Source: an uncultured Porphyromonadaceae bacterium (GTDB lineage: Bacteria > Bacteroidota > Bacteroidia > Bacteroidales > Muribaculaceae). From it: 64,000 nt of DNA. The translations under genes were made by a program, and so were the position numbers. Below are positions 43,072 to 52,339 of this stretch, piece by piece. Below the pieces are notes generated by a model that saw nothing but the letters and a program-made list of their open reading frames with translations, did not search any database and was not told the origin of the DNA. Location of the stretch: contig CAMKOE010000002.1 in NCBI GenBank assembly GCA_946414395.1, positions 62,001 through 126,000 on the forward strand. Direction: 5' to 3'. Every line of letters begins with the position of its first letter. Within the stretch, counting starts at the first letter, position 1.

Positions 43072-43479
43072 TCAGTAGGTCATGCGGGGCTCGAGTTCCT
43101 TGGCCTGGTCGATCATCTTCTGGATCTCGCTCTCGACGGGAACGCGGCCGCACAGGTGCTTCTCCTCGTTGACCTCGGCCACCTTGGCGGCGAGGTTGGC
43201 AGCCACGCGGTGACGCAGTTCCTTGACGGTGTCGACGCCTGCAGCCTCGAGCAACTCGGCGAACTGCGGGCCGATGCCATTGATGCGGAACAAGTCGGCA
43301 TGGTTGGTCCACTTGAGGATCAATTTCTCACTGATGCCGGTCTTCTCGGCCAGTTCCTTGCGGCCTGCAGGAGCAGCGCAGCGGTCAAGCAGTTGTGATA
43401 CGGACGTGATGCCCTCGGCTTGCAACTTGGGAGCATAAGCATCGCCAATGCCCTCGATATCAATAATCTTGTAATCCAT
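43072..43479 (-). CDS. DUF4332 helix-hairpin-helix protein
   Basis: The 135-residue protein has two helix-hairpin-helix-like segments: YKIIDIEGIGDAYAPKLQAEGI at the start and RINGIGPQFAELLEAAGVDT near residues 62-80. This is the layout of DUF4332, a family of small proteins with DNA-binding-like hairpins and unknown role. A weak cysteine appears in CGRVPVE. It is 49 bases after the aquaporin gene on the same strand and may be co-transcribed, which is an unexplained pairing. Confidence 0.85.
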   Translation of the reverse strand: MDYKIIDIEGIGDAYAPKLQAEGITSVSQLLDRCAAPAGRKELAEKTGISEKLILKWTNHADLFRINGIGPQFAELLEAAGVDTVKELRHRVAANLAAKVAEVNEEKHLCGRVPVESEIQKMIDQAKELEPRMTY

Positions 43480-43527
43480 AACTCTATTCAGTTTTTATAA
43501 TGTTTAAATAATACCTCTATTTTTCAA

Positions 43528-44220
43528 TTACTCCTCTACTTTCTTGTCGCAGTTGCAGTCGATGATCTTCCAGATGCAGGCTGCCAGCGCACCACCCACC
43601 AGCGGGCCGACGATGAAGATCCACAGGTTGGCCAGTGCGGTACCACCCTGGAAGATGGCGGGAGCAATGGAGCGGGCGGGATTTACCGAGGTGCCGGTGT
43701 AACGGATGCAAACCAGGTGAACGAGAACCAGCGACAGACCGATGGCCAGGCCGGCAAAATTGTTGGTAGCGCCGTTGGTCTTGGCGGTAGCACCGAGGAC
43801 TACAAGCACAAACACGCAGGTGAAGATGATCTCGGCCAACAGACCACCCAGGACAGACACACCCTCCTGCAGGTCGTTAGCGCCCGTGCCATCCATGCCC
43901 ATCACATTGGTGGTGAGCAGGTAGAGCAATGCCGAGCCGATGAAGGCACCGATAACCTGGAACAGGATATACATGCCACAATCCTTGGCCGTCATGCGGC
44001 CGCTCAGGAAGCAGCCCAGCGTGATGGCGGGGTTGATGTGGCAACCGCTGATGCCGCCGATGGTATAGGCCATGGCAACCACTGCCAGACCAAAAGCCAA
44101 TGCCGTTCCCACAACAGCGGGGATGTTGTTCACGGGGTCACAACCCAGACTCACGGCAACGCCACAGCCCATCAACACGAGGACCATAGTGCCAACCATT
44201 TCTGCTAAATACTTTTTCAT
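43528..44220 (-). CDS. aqpZ: Aquaporin Z-type water channel
   Basis: The 230-residue protein has six membrane helices and the two half-pore NPA boxes, HINPAIT (63-65) and SVNPARS (180-182), that line the pore. An arginine directly follows the second NPA, as expected for the selectivity filter, and the residues around it (GTSVNPARSIAPAI) fit a water channel rather than a glycerol facilitator. The C-terminus is short and charged (KKVEE). The internal ATG is chosen since a promoter and leader lie upstream and the signal-free start fits the family. Confidence 0.92.
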   Translation of the reverse strand: MKKYLAEMVGTMVLVLMGCGVAVSLGCDPVNNIPAVVGTALAFGLAVVAMAYTIGGISGCHINPAITLGCFLSGRMTAKDCGMYILFQVIGAFIGSALLYLLTTNVMGMDGTGANDLQEGVSVLGGLLAEIIFTCVFVLVVLGATAKTNGATNNFAGLAIGLSLVLVHLVCIRYTGTSVNPARSIAPAIFQGGTALANLWIFIVGPLVGGALAACIWKIIDCNCDKKVEE

Positions 44221-44294
44221 AGTGTAATGTGATTTTATTTTGGTTAAACAAGTGATTTCTCGGATGAATGATAAGATTAATACTTTGGAATGTG

Positions 44295-44302
44295 CAAACT
44301 TA
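44295..44302 (-). promoter_or_regulatory. -7 element TAAGTTTG for the aquaporin gene
   Basis: It is an exact TAnnTTTG match on the minus strand, 75 bases before the start codon. Confidence 0.55.
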
Positions 44303-44346
44303 GCAATTTTTAATGAAAAACGCAAGAATTTTTGATAAAAACTTTG

Positions 44347-44354
44347 TATTTTTG
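44347..44354 (+). promoter_or_regulatory. -7 element TATTTTTG for the UDP-sugar dehydrogenase gene
   Basis: It is an exact TAnnTTTG match 40 bases before the start codon. An upstream TTTG lies closer than usual (12 bases). Confidence 0.55.
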
Positions 44355-44394
44355 CGAATTGATATCACATGAACTTTATAGATAATTGAATACA

Positions 44395-45708
44395 ATGAAT
44401 GTATCAATAGTAGGAACAGGATATGTGGGTCTGGTGAGTGGTACATGCTTTGCCGACCTGGGTGTGAACGTGACCTGTGTGGACCGTGATAGTCAGAAGA
44501 TTAACCGACTCGTGTATGGTGCCATTCCCATCTACGAGCCTGGCCTTGACAACATGATCAACCGCAACGTCAACGACAAGCGGCTCACCTTCTCGAGTGA
44601 CTACCAGAAAGGGTTTGTTGACCAGGATTTTGTATTTTGCGCCATCGACACGACCGCGAGTGAGGACGGCTCGACCGACTTGAGCCCCATTCTTGAAATC
44701 GCTAAGACCTTCGGCGAAAACATCAACCGCTACAGCGTGTTTGTCATCAAGTCGACCGTTCCCGTGGGAACGGCACAGCATGTGACCAAGATCATCGGCG
44801 AAGCCCTTGAGGCCCGCGGCGCCGACATCAAGTTTGACGTGGCCAGCAATCCCGACTTCCTCACCGAGGGCAACGGCATCAAGGACTTCATGAAGCCCGA
44901 CCGCATCGTTATCGGCACCGAGACCGCCAGCGCCCATCAGGCCATGGAGCGCCTGTACCGCACCATCCTGATGCACAACAACCGCACCGTCATCTACACC
45001 GACACCCGCACGGCCGAGATGATCAAGTATGCCGCCACCTCCATGCTCGCCACACGCGTGAGTTTCATGAACGAGATCGCCAACCTGTGCGAGATTGTGG
45101 GTGCCGACATCAACATCGTGCGGCATGGCGTGGGCACCGACAGCCGCATCGGCCCCAAGTACATCTTCCCGGGCTGCGGCTATGGAGGCACACTGTTCCC
45201 CCAGGACATCAAGGACTTGATCAAGATCGGCAATGAGCACAACTTCAACATGGAAGTCCTCAAGGCGGTCGAGAATGTGAATACCCGGCAGAAGCGCATC
45301 CTCTTCAAGAAACTGTATAACCACTTCAAGGGCGAGTTGGCTGGCAAGACGGTTGCCCTGTGGGGACTGAGTTTCAAGCCCGAAACCGACGACATGACCG
45401 CCGCGCCGGCCATCGACACCATCAACCTGCTGATGGACGCCGGATGCAACGTGCGCGTGTATGACCCCGTTGCCATGAATGCCACCAAGCGCCGCTGGAG
45501 CAACGTGTATTGCGGTCTGGACATGTATGACGCCGTCAAGGGCGCCGACGCCCTGCTGCTGCTCACCGAGTGGCGGCAGTTCCGCATTCCGGCCTGGCAA
45601 ACCGTGAAGAGCCTGATGAACACCCCGCTCATCATTGACGGCCGCAACGTGTATGACGGCGATGAACTCGAGGAGATGGGATTCACCTATCACTGCATCG
45701 GCCGCTAA
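44395..45708 (+). CDS. UDP-glucose/nucleotide-sugar dehydrogenase family protein with altered active site
   Basis: The 437-residue protein has the NAD-binding GTGYVGLVSG (7-16), the KSTVPVGT segment and the conserved lysine in MIKYAA (211), plus a C-terminal NAD/UDP domain with WGLSFKPETDDM. Known UDP-glucose 6-dehydrogenases carry GGxCxPKD, whose cysteine forms the thioester intermediate; here it is GGTLFPQD (leucine at 267). The usual PEF is PDF (Asp154), and the Asn after the lysine is Thr215. Asp271 and Thr121 are kept. It may oxidise a different substrate or stop at an aldehyde. The ATG follows a promoter. The product would supply capsule or O-antigen synthesis, if active. Confidence 0.85.
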   Translation: MNVSIVGTGYVGLVSGTCFADLGVNVTCVDRDSQKINRLVYGAIPIYEPGLDNMINRNVNDKRLTFSSDYQKGFVDQDFVFCAIDTTASEDGSTDLSPILEIAKTFGENINRYSVFVIKSTVPVGTAQHVTKIIGEALEARGADIKFDVASNPDFLTEGNGIKDFMKPDRIVIGTETASAHQAMERLYRTILMHNNRTVIYTDTRTAEMIKYAATSMLATRVSFMNEIANLCEIVGADINIVRHGVGTDSRIGPKYIFPGCGYGGTLFPQDIKDLIKIGNEHNFNMEVLKAVENVNTRQKRILFKKLYNHFKGELAGKTVALWGLSFKPETDDMTAAPAIDTINLLMDAGCNVRVYDPVAMNATKRRWSNVYCGLDMYDAVKGADALLLLTEWRQFRIPAWQTVKSLMNTPLIIDGRNVYDGDELEEMGFTYHCIGR

Positions 45709-45743
45709 GGCTGGAACGGTGTGAAAACAGAATACCAAGAGGG

Positions 45744-45911
45744 TGTGTCATAATTCACTCGCTTGTTTTAAATCGGCCTTACGGCCGAGAAATCAAATAA
45801 AAATTTGTATAATATCAAACAAAATAAATTTTTATTTCAATTTTATTTATAATTTTGCTTGATTTCTCGCGCGTAGCGCGATGAATAGTTTCAGTCGCCA
45901 TTTATGACACA
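45744..45911. repeat. 168-base inverted-ended repeat, family A, copy 2
   Basis: Starts TGTGTCATAATTCA and ends ATGACACA, with the same internal GAGAAATCAA and TTGATTTCTC blocks as the copy near 33291 but in the opposite orientation. The flanks differ in the two copies yet are self-complementary in each (GAGGG/CCCTC here, GC/GC at the other), so each extends its own terminal inverted repeat. Confidence 0.85.
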
Positions 45912-45939
45912 TCCCCTCGTTTTTCTACTTGATGGGGGC

Positions 45940-46824
45940 TCACTTGGTGGGCTCCATGTGGATGGTGACGTGGGTCTGGTCACCATAGCGTTGCTTGATG
46001 CTACGCTCAATGGCCGTGGCGAGGTCATGGGCAGCAGTGAGTGTCGAGTTGCCGTCCATGCGCACGTGGGCCTCGATGGCGAAGTGGTGCCCGATGCGGC
46101 GTGTGCGCAGGTTGTGTGGCTCACACACGTCGGGGAAAGAAGTGATAATATCGATAATTTCTTTTTCCACATCGCCGGGAAGCGACGACTCGGTGAGTTC
46201 TCCGATGCTGGAGCGCAGCAGGTCAATTGACACCTTGAGCAACATGCACCCCACGACAACCGAGGCCACAGGGTCGAGTACAGTCCAACGCCGGCCGAGC
46301 AGGATGGCGCCACCGATGCCCACAGCGGCCCCAACCGATGACAGGGCATCGCTGCGATGATGCCAGGCGTTGGCAATCAAGGCCTGGGAGTCCAAGCGCT
46401 TACCCCTGGCAACGGTGTACCGATAGAGGATTTCCTTGAAAATGATTGAAACCAAGGCGGCGACCAGGGCCAACCAGCCAGGCGCTGCAAGTTGCTTGCC
46501 ACCAGCCCAATCAATGAGTTTGAGCACGCCCGAGATAATAATGCCGGTTGCGGCAGCCAGGATTGCCAGGCCAATGACCAAGGTGCCCAAGGTCTCATAC
46601 TTGCCATGACCGTAATCGTGGCTCTCGTCCTGAGGCTTGGCGCTCACGTGGACAAATGCCAGCACAATGATGTCGGTGACGAAATCGGACAACGAGTGAA
46701 CGGCATCGGCAATCATGGCCGAACTGTGACCCAGCACACCGGCGATGAACTTGAAGGTCAATAGCGCCACATTCACAGCACTACCCACCAGTGTCACCTT
46801 ATATATTTCCTTCTCCCTGTTCAT
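45940..46824 (-). CDS. Cation diffusion facilitator metal exporter
   Basis: The 294-residue protein exports divalent metals such as zinc or iron in exchange for protons. It has six membrane helices, the metal-site phrases HSLSDFVTDI (helix 2) and HHRSDALSSVG (helix 5), and a histidine-rich SHDYGHGKYETLG loop. The C-terminal cytoplasmic regulatory domain follows (about residues 200-294, with HFAIEAHVRMDG). The metal cannot be told from sequence. The start is only nine bases after its promoter's -7 element, so the leader is minimal. Confidence 0.94.
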   Translation of the reverse strand: MNREKEIYKVTLVGSAVNVALLTFKFIAGVLGHSSAMIADAVHSLSDFVTDIIVLAFVHVSAKPQDESHDYGHGKYETLGTLVIGLAILAAATGIIISGVLKLIDWAGGKQLAAPGWLALVAALVSIIFKEILYRYTVARGKRLDSQALIANAWHHRSDALSSVGAAVGIGGAILLGRRWTVLDPVASVVVGCMLLKVSIDLLRSSIGELTESSLPGDVEKEIIDIITSFPDVCEPHNLRTRRIGHHFAIEAHVRMDGNSTLTAAHDLATAIERSIKQRYGDQTHVTIHMEPTK

Positions 46825-46833
46825 AATGCAAGG

Positions 46834-46841
46834 CAAAGGTA
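46834..46841 (-). promoter_or_regulatory. -7 element TACCTTTG for the CDF exporter
   Basis: It is an exact TAnnTTTG match on the minus strand with only nine bases between it and the start codon, implying a leaderless or nearly leaderless message. Confidence 0.6.
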
Positions 46842-46933
46842 TACCTTTTTCCTCATAACGCCATAATGGCTGGCACATTTTTCCACTTCACGGAGCCCCC
46901 CTTACCCGCCTCGATTGAGGACAGGCAAGGAAA

Positions 46934-46971
46934 GAGGCCCTTTCCCCTCAAGAAAGCAGGGAAACGGCCTC
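46934..46971. terminator. Terminator after the PD40-OmpA gene
   Basis: GAGGCC plus TTTCCC (46934-46946) pairs with GGGAAA plus GGCCTC (46959-46971) in a 12-base-pair stem with one interior mismatch, downstream of the minus-strand stop codon. Confidence 0.7.
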
Positions 46972-47004
46972 GCTGTATCGTGATCTCCCATCAGGGGGGA
47001 GGGG

Positions 47005-49002
47005 TCAGTACTCGTAGGTAGTGTCCAGGACTGTGAATTCGGTTCTTCGGTTGATCTGGTCGGCCGCTTCACGGTCCTCCTTGCTCAAGGTCTTGATGAA
47101 CTCCTCGGTGAGCGTCACGCCTTCCTCAAACTGGGGATACTGGCTGTGGATGCGCTTGGTCACGGTCTTGGGGCGCGACTCGCCATAGCCTGCGGGCTTG
47201 AGGCGTTCGCGGGGAATGCCGTTCTCAATCAAGTAGTCCACAACGCTCTGGGCACGGCGCTGCGATAAGCCTTGATTATACTTTTCGCTGCCGATGCGGT
47301 CGGTGTGCGAGGCCATCTCGATGACGATGTTGGGATGCTCGTTGAGCAGCATCACCATGCTGTCGAGGGCCAGTTTGGACTCGTCGCGCAGGACGGCCTT
47401 GTCAAAGTCATAGAAAATATTCTCAATGATCTGGGCCTTGAAGGTCGCAGCCAGGATGAAGTCCACATTATACTCGGCGTCCTCCTCGGCATCATCGCTC
47501 ACAAATTCCTGACGGGCATTCAGGTACCCATCGGCGCCGGCCATCATGACGTATTTCACACCGCGTTGCAGGTCAAAGCGGAAAGAGCCGTCGGGCTTGG
47601 CAGCGGTCTTCTGGTTACTGCCGTCGTCGCCCACGATGCGGATGACCGCATTGGGCACGGGTTCATCGTCCTTATCGACCACATAGCCCGAAATCCAGAT
47701 CTGCAAATCGGGCTTGACAAAACTGAAGATGTGATCATAGCCACGCGCGTCACCGCGGTTGCTGGAGAAAAAGCCGCTCTCGCCCTCCCCGAAGGTGAGG
47801 CCGAACTCGTCGGCCGACGAGTTCATGGGAACACCCATGTTCTCGATGACCCAGCGGTCGAGCGAGAACTTGTCGTCCTCGTCACGCGGCTGCAGGGTGG
47901 CCACAAAGAGGTCCAGACCTCCCATGCCGGGATGGCCGTCACTGGAGAAATACAACAGGCTGTCGGTGCGCAGGTTGGGGAATCGCTCGTTACCCTTGGT
48001 ATTGATCTGGGGACCCAGGTTTTCCAGCGTGCCGTGCTTGTCCTTGAGGTTAATGCGCCAGATGTCGGTACCGCCCTGCCCTCCAGGCATGTCGCTAGAG
48101 AAATAAAGCCAGTTGCCATCAGGGCTGACAAAGGGGTCGCTGTAATTGCTCAGCGTGTCGGCGGTGATTTCAAACTTTTGGGGCGCCCCCCACTTGGCCT
48201 CGCTGCGAGTGCTGGTGTAGATTTCAACAGTCGTTGGCCAGTCCTGACGTACGGCTCGTGCCAGATACATCATCGACCCATCGGGCGAAAATGCCGCGGC
48301 GCCCTCGTCATGCTCGGTATTCAATCCACCGTCAACGACCTCGGGGCGGGTCCACTTGCCCTTGTCATCCTTCTTGGAGAAATAGATATCACCCTTCTTG
48401 GTGCCGGTGATCTCGCTGCGGTTCGCTCCGGTTGACTTCTCGTTGGTCGAGGTGAAGTAGATGTATTCCATGTTCTTGTCGAGGTACATCGGGCAATAGT
48501 CGGCACGGCGCGAGTTGAATAACTTGTCCTGCTTGACGATGTATCTTGAGCCCTCCTCTTTCCACTTGGGGGCTAATTCACAACCGCGGATGCCAACCCT
48601 GGCCTCCCAACTGTCGGGAGCGATTTCAAGAAACTGATTGTAACTGACGATGGCGGCAGCATACTGTCCCTCGCGCTGCTGAGCCTGGGCCAGACGCAGC
48701 AACACGGTCGTGTCCTCATACTCATAGCGAATCGCATTCTGGAAAGCCGCAGTGGCGCGGTTACCCTGATTGAGTTTGAGGTGACACATTCCCAACTGGA
48801 ATGCCAGTTCGCCCCTCAACCAGGCATCCTGCTTGCGGTTATAGCGGTTATAAAGTTTACGATAGATGGCAGCAGCGTCAAAGTACTCGCCGCGGTCATA
48901 GGCCTCATCGGCATCCTTGAGTTTTGGCCCCTTGCAGGATGTCAACGATAGCACAACCGAGGCCATCATCAGGGCCACTGTGATATATAGAATCCGTTTC
49001 AT
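47005..49002 (-). CDS. TPR, PD40 propeller and OmpA-domain lipoprotein
   Basis: The 665-residue protein has a lipoprotein signal ending in LTSC (cysteine about 23). A TPR-like helical region (about 30-140) is followed by a PD40-type beta-propeller (about 150-420, with CPMYLDKN and FSSDG-type blades), a carboxypeptidase-regulatory-like strand domain near 430-500, and a C-terminal OmpA domain (about 530-650) with the peptidoglycan-binding SHTDRIGSEKYNQGLSQRRA. This layout matches PorE (PG1058), a type IX secretion component of Porphyromonas, so it may tie the secretion machine to peptidoglycan. It could also be another family member. Confidence 0.88.
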   Translation of the reverse strand: MKRILYITVALMMASVVLSLTSCKGPKLKDADEAYDRGEYFDAAAIYRKLYNRYNRKQDAWLRGELAFQLGMCHLKLNQGNRATAAFQNAIRYEYEDTTVLLRLAQAQQREGQYAAAIVSYNQFLEIAPDSWEARVGIRGCELAPKWKEEGSRYIVKQDKLFNSRRADYCPMYLDKNMEYIYFTSTNEKSTGANRSEITGTKKGDIYFSKKDDKGKWTRPEVVDGGLNTEHDEGAAAFSPDGSMMYLARAVRQDWPTTVEIYTSTRSEAKWGAPQKFEITADTLSNYSDPFVSPDGNWLYFSSDMPGGQGGTDIWRINLKDKHGTLENLGPQINTKGNERFPNLRTDSLLYFSSDGHPGMGGLDLFVATLQPRDEDDKFSLDRWVIENMGVPMNSSADEFGLTFGEGESGFFSSNRGDARGYDHIFSFVKPDLQIWISGYVVDKDDEPVPNAVIRIVGDDGSNQKTAAKPDGSFRFDLQRGVKYVMMAGADGYLNARQEFVSDDAEEDAEYNVDFILAATFKAQIIENIFYDFDKAVLRDESKLALDSMVMLLNEHPNIVIEMASHTDRIGSEKYNQGLSQRRAQSVVDYLIENGIPRERLKPAGYGESRPKTVTKRIHSQYPQFEEGVTLTEEFIKTLSKEDREAADQINRRTEFTVLDTTYEY

Positions 49003-49119
49003 GAAAACTGTGTAGCAATTGCTTTAACATTAAAAACGGGAAAAAGCCCCCCTTTATTGTACAGCGTGCTGAAAGGGACACGATTGAGCCTGAAAAACCG
49101 GTCATTACCGGCCACCGAC

Positions 49120-49965
49120 CTAGTTGGGCGAATAGGAGCGGGTAATGGTCATCTGGGGCTTGCCGTCGAGGGCGATGACCACGCGCGTGTAGCGGCCATG
49201 GGTATCAATGTCGTAGTCAAACGTGCGCTCATGCACCACGTCGTTGCCCTTGAGTTCCTTGATGGCAATGAGGAACTTCTTGCCCGTGGCGGTGTCAAAG
49301 TCGTAATGGTAGCGGAAGACCTTGCCGCCTGCCTCCTCACGGATGACATAGCCGTCCTGATAGATCAACGTGCGCTTCTCGCCCTGGGCCGATGTGGTGA
49401 CGAGTTTGGCCAGGTGGCCATTGTCGTTGTAGGTATAGTCCTGACGGCTGCCGTTGTCCCCCTTGATAATGACGCGGCGACTGTGCTCGTCGAACAGTGG
49501 AGCATAGTTGATAGCCCTGTTCTTGCTCTTGCTCTGCTTGAGCGAGAAACCATGCTGGCAGTCAAAGGAATAACTGTAGTTGACTACCGTCTTGCCGCCT
49601 TTGCTGCCCTGGATTGTGGATTGTGTCAATAGCCCTTGATTGTTGAACAGGAAGACATTTTCCCGCTTGCTGCCGTTGGCCATGACGACCTGCTCGTCCA
49701 CACGGCCGCAGCAACCGTTGAAGCCCACATCAAAGTGCTCAATGCGGTAACTGTGGGTGGGGTTGTTCACCAAGTTGCCATAGAAGACCTTCACACGCGG
49801 GTCAATCGTGCGCATGGTGTCCATATAGGTTGTCAACGTCTCGAGGGAAACATCCTCGCTGCAGTAGGGGGTGATATCAGTGACATGGCTGGCGGGCTCC
49901 TGTCCCAGCAGGGCTCCAGCCGTCATCATGACCGTGAACGCCGACAATAAGAATCGCTTCATCAT
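49120..49965 (-). CDS. Secreted protein with YD-like repeats
   Basis: The 281-residue protein has a signal peptide (cleavage near ALLGQE). The mature part is rich in tyrosine and contains repeating strand pairs such as YTYNDNGHLAKLVT, YHYDFDTATGKKFL and FDYDIDTHGRYTRV, which resemble the YD/RHS repeats of carbohydrate-binding shells. It is far shorter than RHS toxins and has no toxin tail. A vicinal cysteine pair (GCCGR) is present near residue 85. The role is unknown; surface exposure is possible. Confidence 0.7.
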   Translation of the reverse strand: MMKRFLLSAFTVMMTAGALLGQEPASHVTDITPYCSEDVSLETLTTYMDTMRTIDPRVKVFYGNLVNNPTHSYRIEHFDVGFNGCCGRVDEQVVMANGSKRENVFLFNNQGLLTQSTIQGSKGGKTVVNYSYSFDCQHGFSLKQSKSKNRAINYAPLFDEHSRRVIIKGDNGSRQDYTYNDNGHLAKLVTTSAQGEKRTLIYQDGYVIREEAGGKVFRYHYDFDTATGKKFLIAIKELKGNDVVHERTFDYDIDTHGRYTRVVIALDGKPQMTITRSYSPN

Positions 49966-49996
49966 AACGGTATTATTTCATTTAATGTTTGACCTG

Positions 49997-50004
49997 CAAA
50001 GATA
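49997..50004 (-). promoter_or_regulatory. -7 element TATCTTTG for the YD-repeat gene
   Basis: It is an exact TAnnTTTG match on the minus strand, about 32 bases before the start codon. Confidence 0.6.
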
Positions 50005-50076
50005 ACTAAAAACTTCAATCTCACAAAAAATAGGATATTTCTCACACTCGATTGCGAGAGTTTGTCGTTTTTTGCT

Positions 50077-50084
50077 TAACTTCG
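50077..50084 (+). promoter_or_regulatory. Possible -7 element TAACTTCG for the OPT transporter
   Basis: It differs from TAnnTTTG at one base and lies about 65 bases before the start codon. TTG at 50052-50054 sits 22 bases upstream. Confidence 0.45.
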
Positions 50085-50148
50085 CAGTTTGTTAACCACC
50101 CAGCAATAACCTAAACATTATATCAATAACAACAATTATTCTATTTTT

Positions 50149-52113
50149 ATGAAAGACGAAGAAATCATTGTTCAACAAGAGCAAGACGAGATCGCGCTTC
50201 CCGAGAACGCCGCTCGCGAACTGAAGCCTGGGGAGAAGTATGTCCCCATCCTGAAGCCCGACAGGACGTATCCCGAGATCACGCCCTACTCGGTCTCGCT
50301 CGGTCTGATCATGGCGGTCATCTTCAGTGCCGCAGCAGCCTATCTGGGCCTCAAGGTGGGCCAAGTGTTTGAGGCCGCCATTCCCATTGCCATCATCGCC
50401 GCCGGCATCGGCGCGGTGACCAAGCGCAAGAATTCGCTGGGTGAGAATGTCATCATCCAGTCGATTGGTGCCGCCTCGGGCATCATCGTTGCAGGTGCCA
50501 TCTTCACCTTGCCGGCCTTGTACATCCTGCAGGCCGAGTATCCCGAGATTACCGTCAACTTCCTGGAAGTCTTCCTCAGTTCACTGCTGGGTGGCATCCT
50601 GGGCATTTTGTTCTTCATCCCGTTCCGCAAGTACTTTGTGAGCGACATGCACGGCAAGTTCCCGTTCCCCGAGGCTACCGCGACCACCCAGGTGCTCGTC
50701 AGTGGCCAGAAGGGCGGCGACCAGGCACGTCCGTTGCTCATCGCCGGTCTGGTGGGTGGTCTGTATGACTTCCTGCTCTCGACCTTCGGCTGGTGGAAAG
50801 AGGTGCTCACCACGGCAGCCATCCCTGCCATGCAGAATTTCACCGACCATGTTAAGATGATCTTCAAGATCAACACCGGTGCCGCAGTGCTCGGCCTGGG
50901 TTACATCATCGGCCTGCCCTATGCGTTCATCATCTTTGCCGGTAGCGCCTTCATCTGGTGGGTGATCGTGCCCCTGCTGGGCATGAATCCCGACTTTGCC
51001 CAGATGAGCCCCGACGAAATCTTTGCCGGCGGTGCCCGTTACATCGGCATCGGCGGTATCGCCATGAGCGGTATCATCGGCATCGTCAAGTCGTGGGGCG
51101 TTATCAAGAATGCCGCCGGCCTTGCCGGACAGGCCTTCAAGGGCCAGGACCAGAACGTGCAGGTGGAGCGCCACCAGCGCGACATCTCGATGAAGGTCCT
51201 CGTGTTTGCCCTGCTGGCAGCCTTGGTGGTGACCTTCATGTTCTTCTACATCGGTGTGATCCATAACCTGATGCAGACGATTGTCGCCTTTATCGTCGTG
51301 CTCGTCATCGCCTTCCTGTTCACAACCGTGGCCGCTAACGCCATCGCCATCGTGGGCAGCAACCCCGTGTCGGGTATGACGCTGATGACCCTCATCGTGG
51401 CCAGCGTCATCTTTGTCGCTATCGGCCTGAACGGCTCCAAGGGTATCGTTGCCGCTATGGTCATCGGTGGTGTGGTTTGCACCGCCTTGTCGATGGCCGG
51501 CGGTATGGTGACCGACATGAAGATCGGTTACTGGATTGGCACCACTCCCGCCAAGCAGCAGACGTGGAAGTTTGTCGGCACGCTCGTGTCGGCAGCCACT
51601 GTGGGTGGTGTGATGATCATCCTGAACAAGGCCTATGGCTTCACGGGCGAGAACGCCCTGGTAGCCCCCCAGGCCAACGCCATGGCAGCCGTCATCAAGC
51701 CGCTCATGATGGGTGGTGAGACGCCCTGGCTGCTCTACGGCGTGGGTGCTATCCTGGCCCTGCTGCTCAACTGGCTCAAGGTGCCTGCCCTGCCTTTCTC
51801 GCTGGGTATGTTCATCCCCCTGCAGTTGAATGCACCGCTGCTCGTCGGCGCCATCATCAGTTGGTTTGTCGGTAGCCGCAGCAAGGATGAGAAGGTCAAC
51901 AATGCCCGCAAGGAGCGCGGCACCCTGCTGGCCAGCGGCTTCATTGCCGGTGGTGCCCTGATGGGTGTTGTCAGCGCAGCGATGATCTTCTTCGGTTTCA
52001 AGTACGTCAGCCCCTTGAGCGAGTCGACCAGCAACTGGCTCGCCATCGTGATGTACATCGCCCTCATCCTCTTCCTGGCCATCTCCTGCCTGCGCGCCAA
52101 GAAAGACAACTAA
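50149..52113 (+). CDS. OPT family oligopeptide transporter
   Basis: The 654-residue membrane protein belongs to the OPT superfamily, which moves peptides or metal-chelating compounds with protons. Many hydrophobic helices are visible, including the early ITPYSVSLGLIMAVIFSAAAAYLGLKVG, the KYFVSDMHGKFPFPEATAT loop that is a family landmark, and LTEAKIGYWIG-like turns near residue 460. A long cytoplasmic loop near 280-340 is typical. The N-terminal 40 residues are acidic and cytoplasmic. The gene stands alone between a promoter and a strong AACAAC-type terminator. Confidence 0.92.
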   Translation: MKDEEIIVQQEQDEIALPENAARELKPGEKYVPILKPDRTYPEITPYSVSLGLIMAVIFSAAAAYLGLKVGQVFEAAIPIAIIAAGIGAVTKRKNSLGENVIIQSIGAASGIIVAGAIFTLPALYILQAEYPEITVNFLEVFLSSLLGGILGILFFIPFRKYFVSDMHGKFPFPEATATTQVLVSGQKGGDQARPLLIAGLVGGLYDFLLSTFGWWKEVLTTAAIPAMQNFTDHVKMIFKINTGAAVLGLGYIIGLPYAFIIFAGSAFIWWVIVPLLGMNPDFAQMSPDEIFAGGARYIGIGGIAMSGIIGIVKSWGVIKNAAGLAGQAFKGQDQNVQVERHQRDISMKVLVFALLAALVVTFMFFYIGVIHNLMQTIVAFIVVLVIAFLFTTVAANAIAIVGSNPVSGMTLMTLIVASVIFVAIGLNGSKGIVAAMVIGGVVCTALSMAGGMVTDMKIGYWIGTTPAKQQTWKFVGTLVSAATVGGVMIILNKAYGFTGENALVAPQANAMAAVIKPLMMGGETPWLLYGVGAILALLLNWLKVPALPFSLGMFIPLQLNAPLLVGAIISWFVGSRSKDEKVNNARKERGTLLASGFIAGGALMGVVSAAMIFFGFKYVSPLSESTSNWLAIVMYIALILFLAISCLRAKKDN

Positions 52114-52141
52114 ACCACGGCATCACAAGAAAACAACAAAG

Positions 52142-52210
52142 ACAACTGGAACAACTCAAACAACTGTCAATCAAAAAGATAGTTGTCCAAGTTGTTCCAG
52201 TTGTTTTTTA
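52142..52210 (+). terminator. Terminator after the OPT gene (AACAAC family)
   Basis: ACAACTGGAACAACT (52142-52156) pairs perfectly over 15 bases with AGTTGTTCCAGTTGT (52190-52204), with further partial pairing inside, and is followed by six T. This is the member of the AACAAC family that looks most like a rho-independent terminator. Confidence 0.85.
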
Positions 52211-52235
52211 TTATAAAAATGGCTGGCCCTTATTA

Positions 52236-52267
52236 TTTGCACTTTACATGGGAAAACCCTACCTTTG
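52236..52267 (+). promoter_or_regulatory. Promoter of the LRR lipoprotein gene
   Basis: TTTG (52236-52239) is followed after 20 bases by TACCTTTG (52260-52267), a full -33/-7 match, about 73 bases before the start codon. Confidence 0.75.
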
Positions 52268-52339
52268 CCATTGGATTGCAAGCGATCCGCAACATCGTGT
52301 AACAAGACCTGGAAAAGAACAACTAAACAATACCTCATC

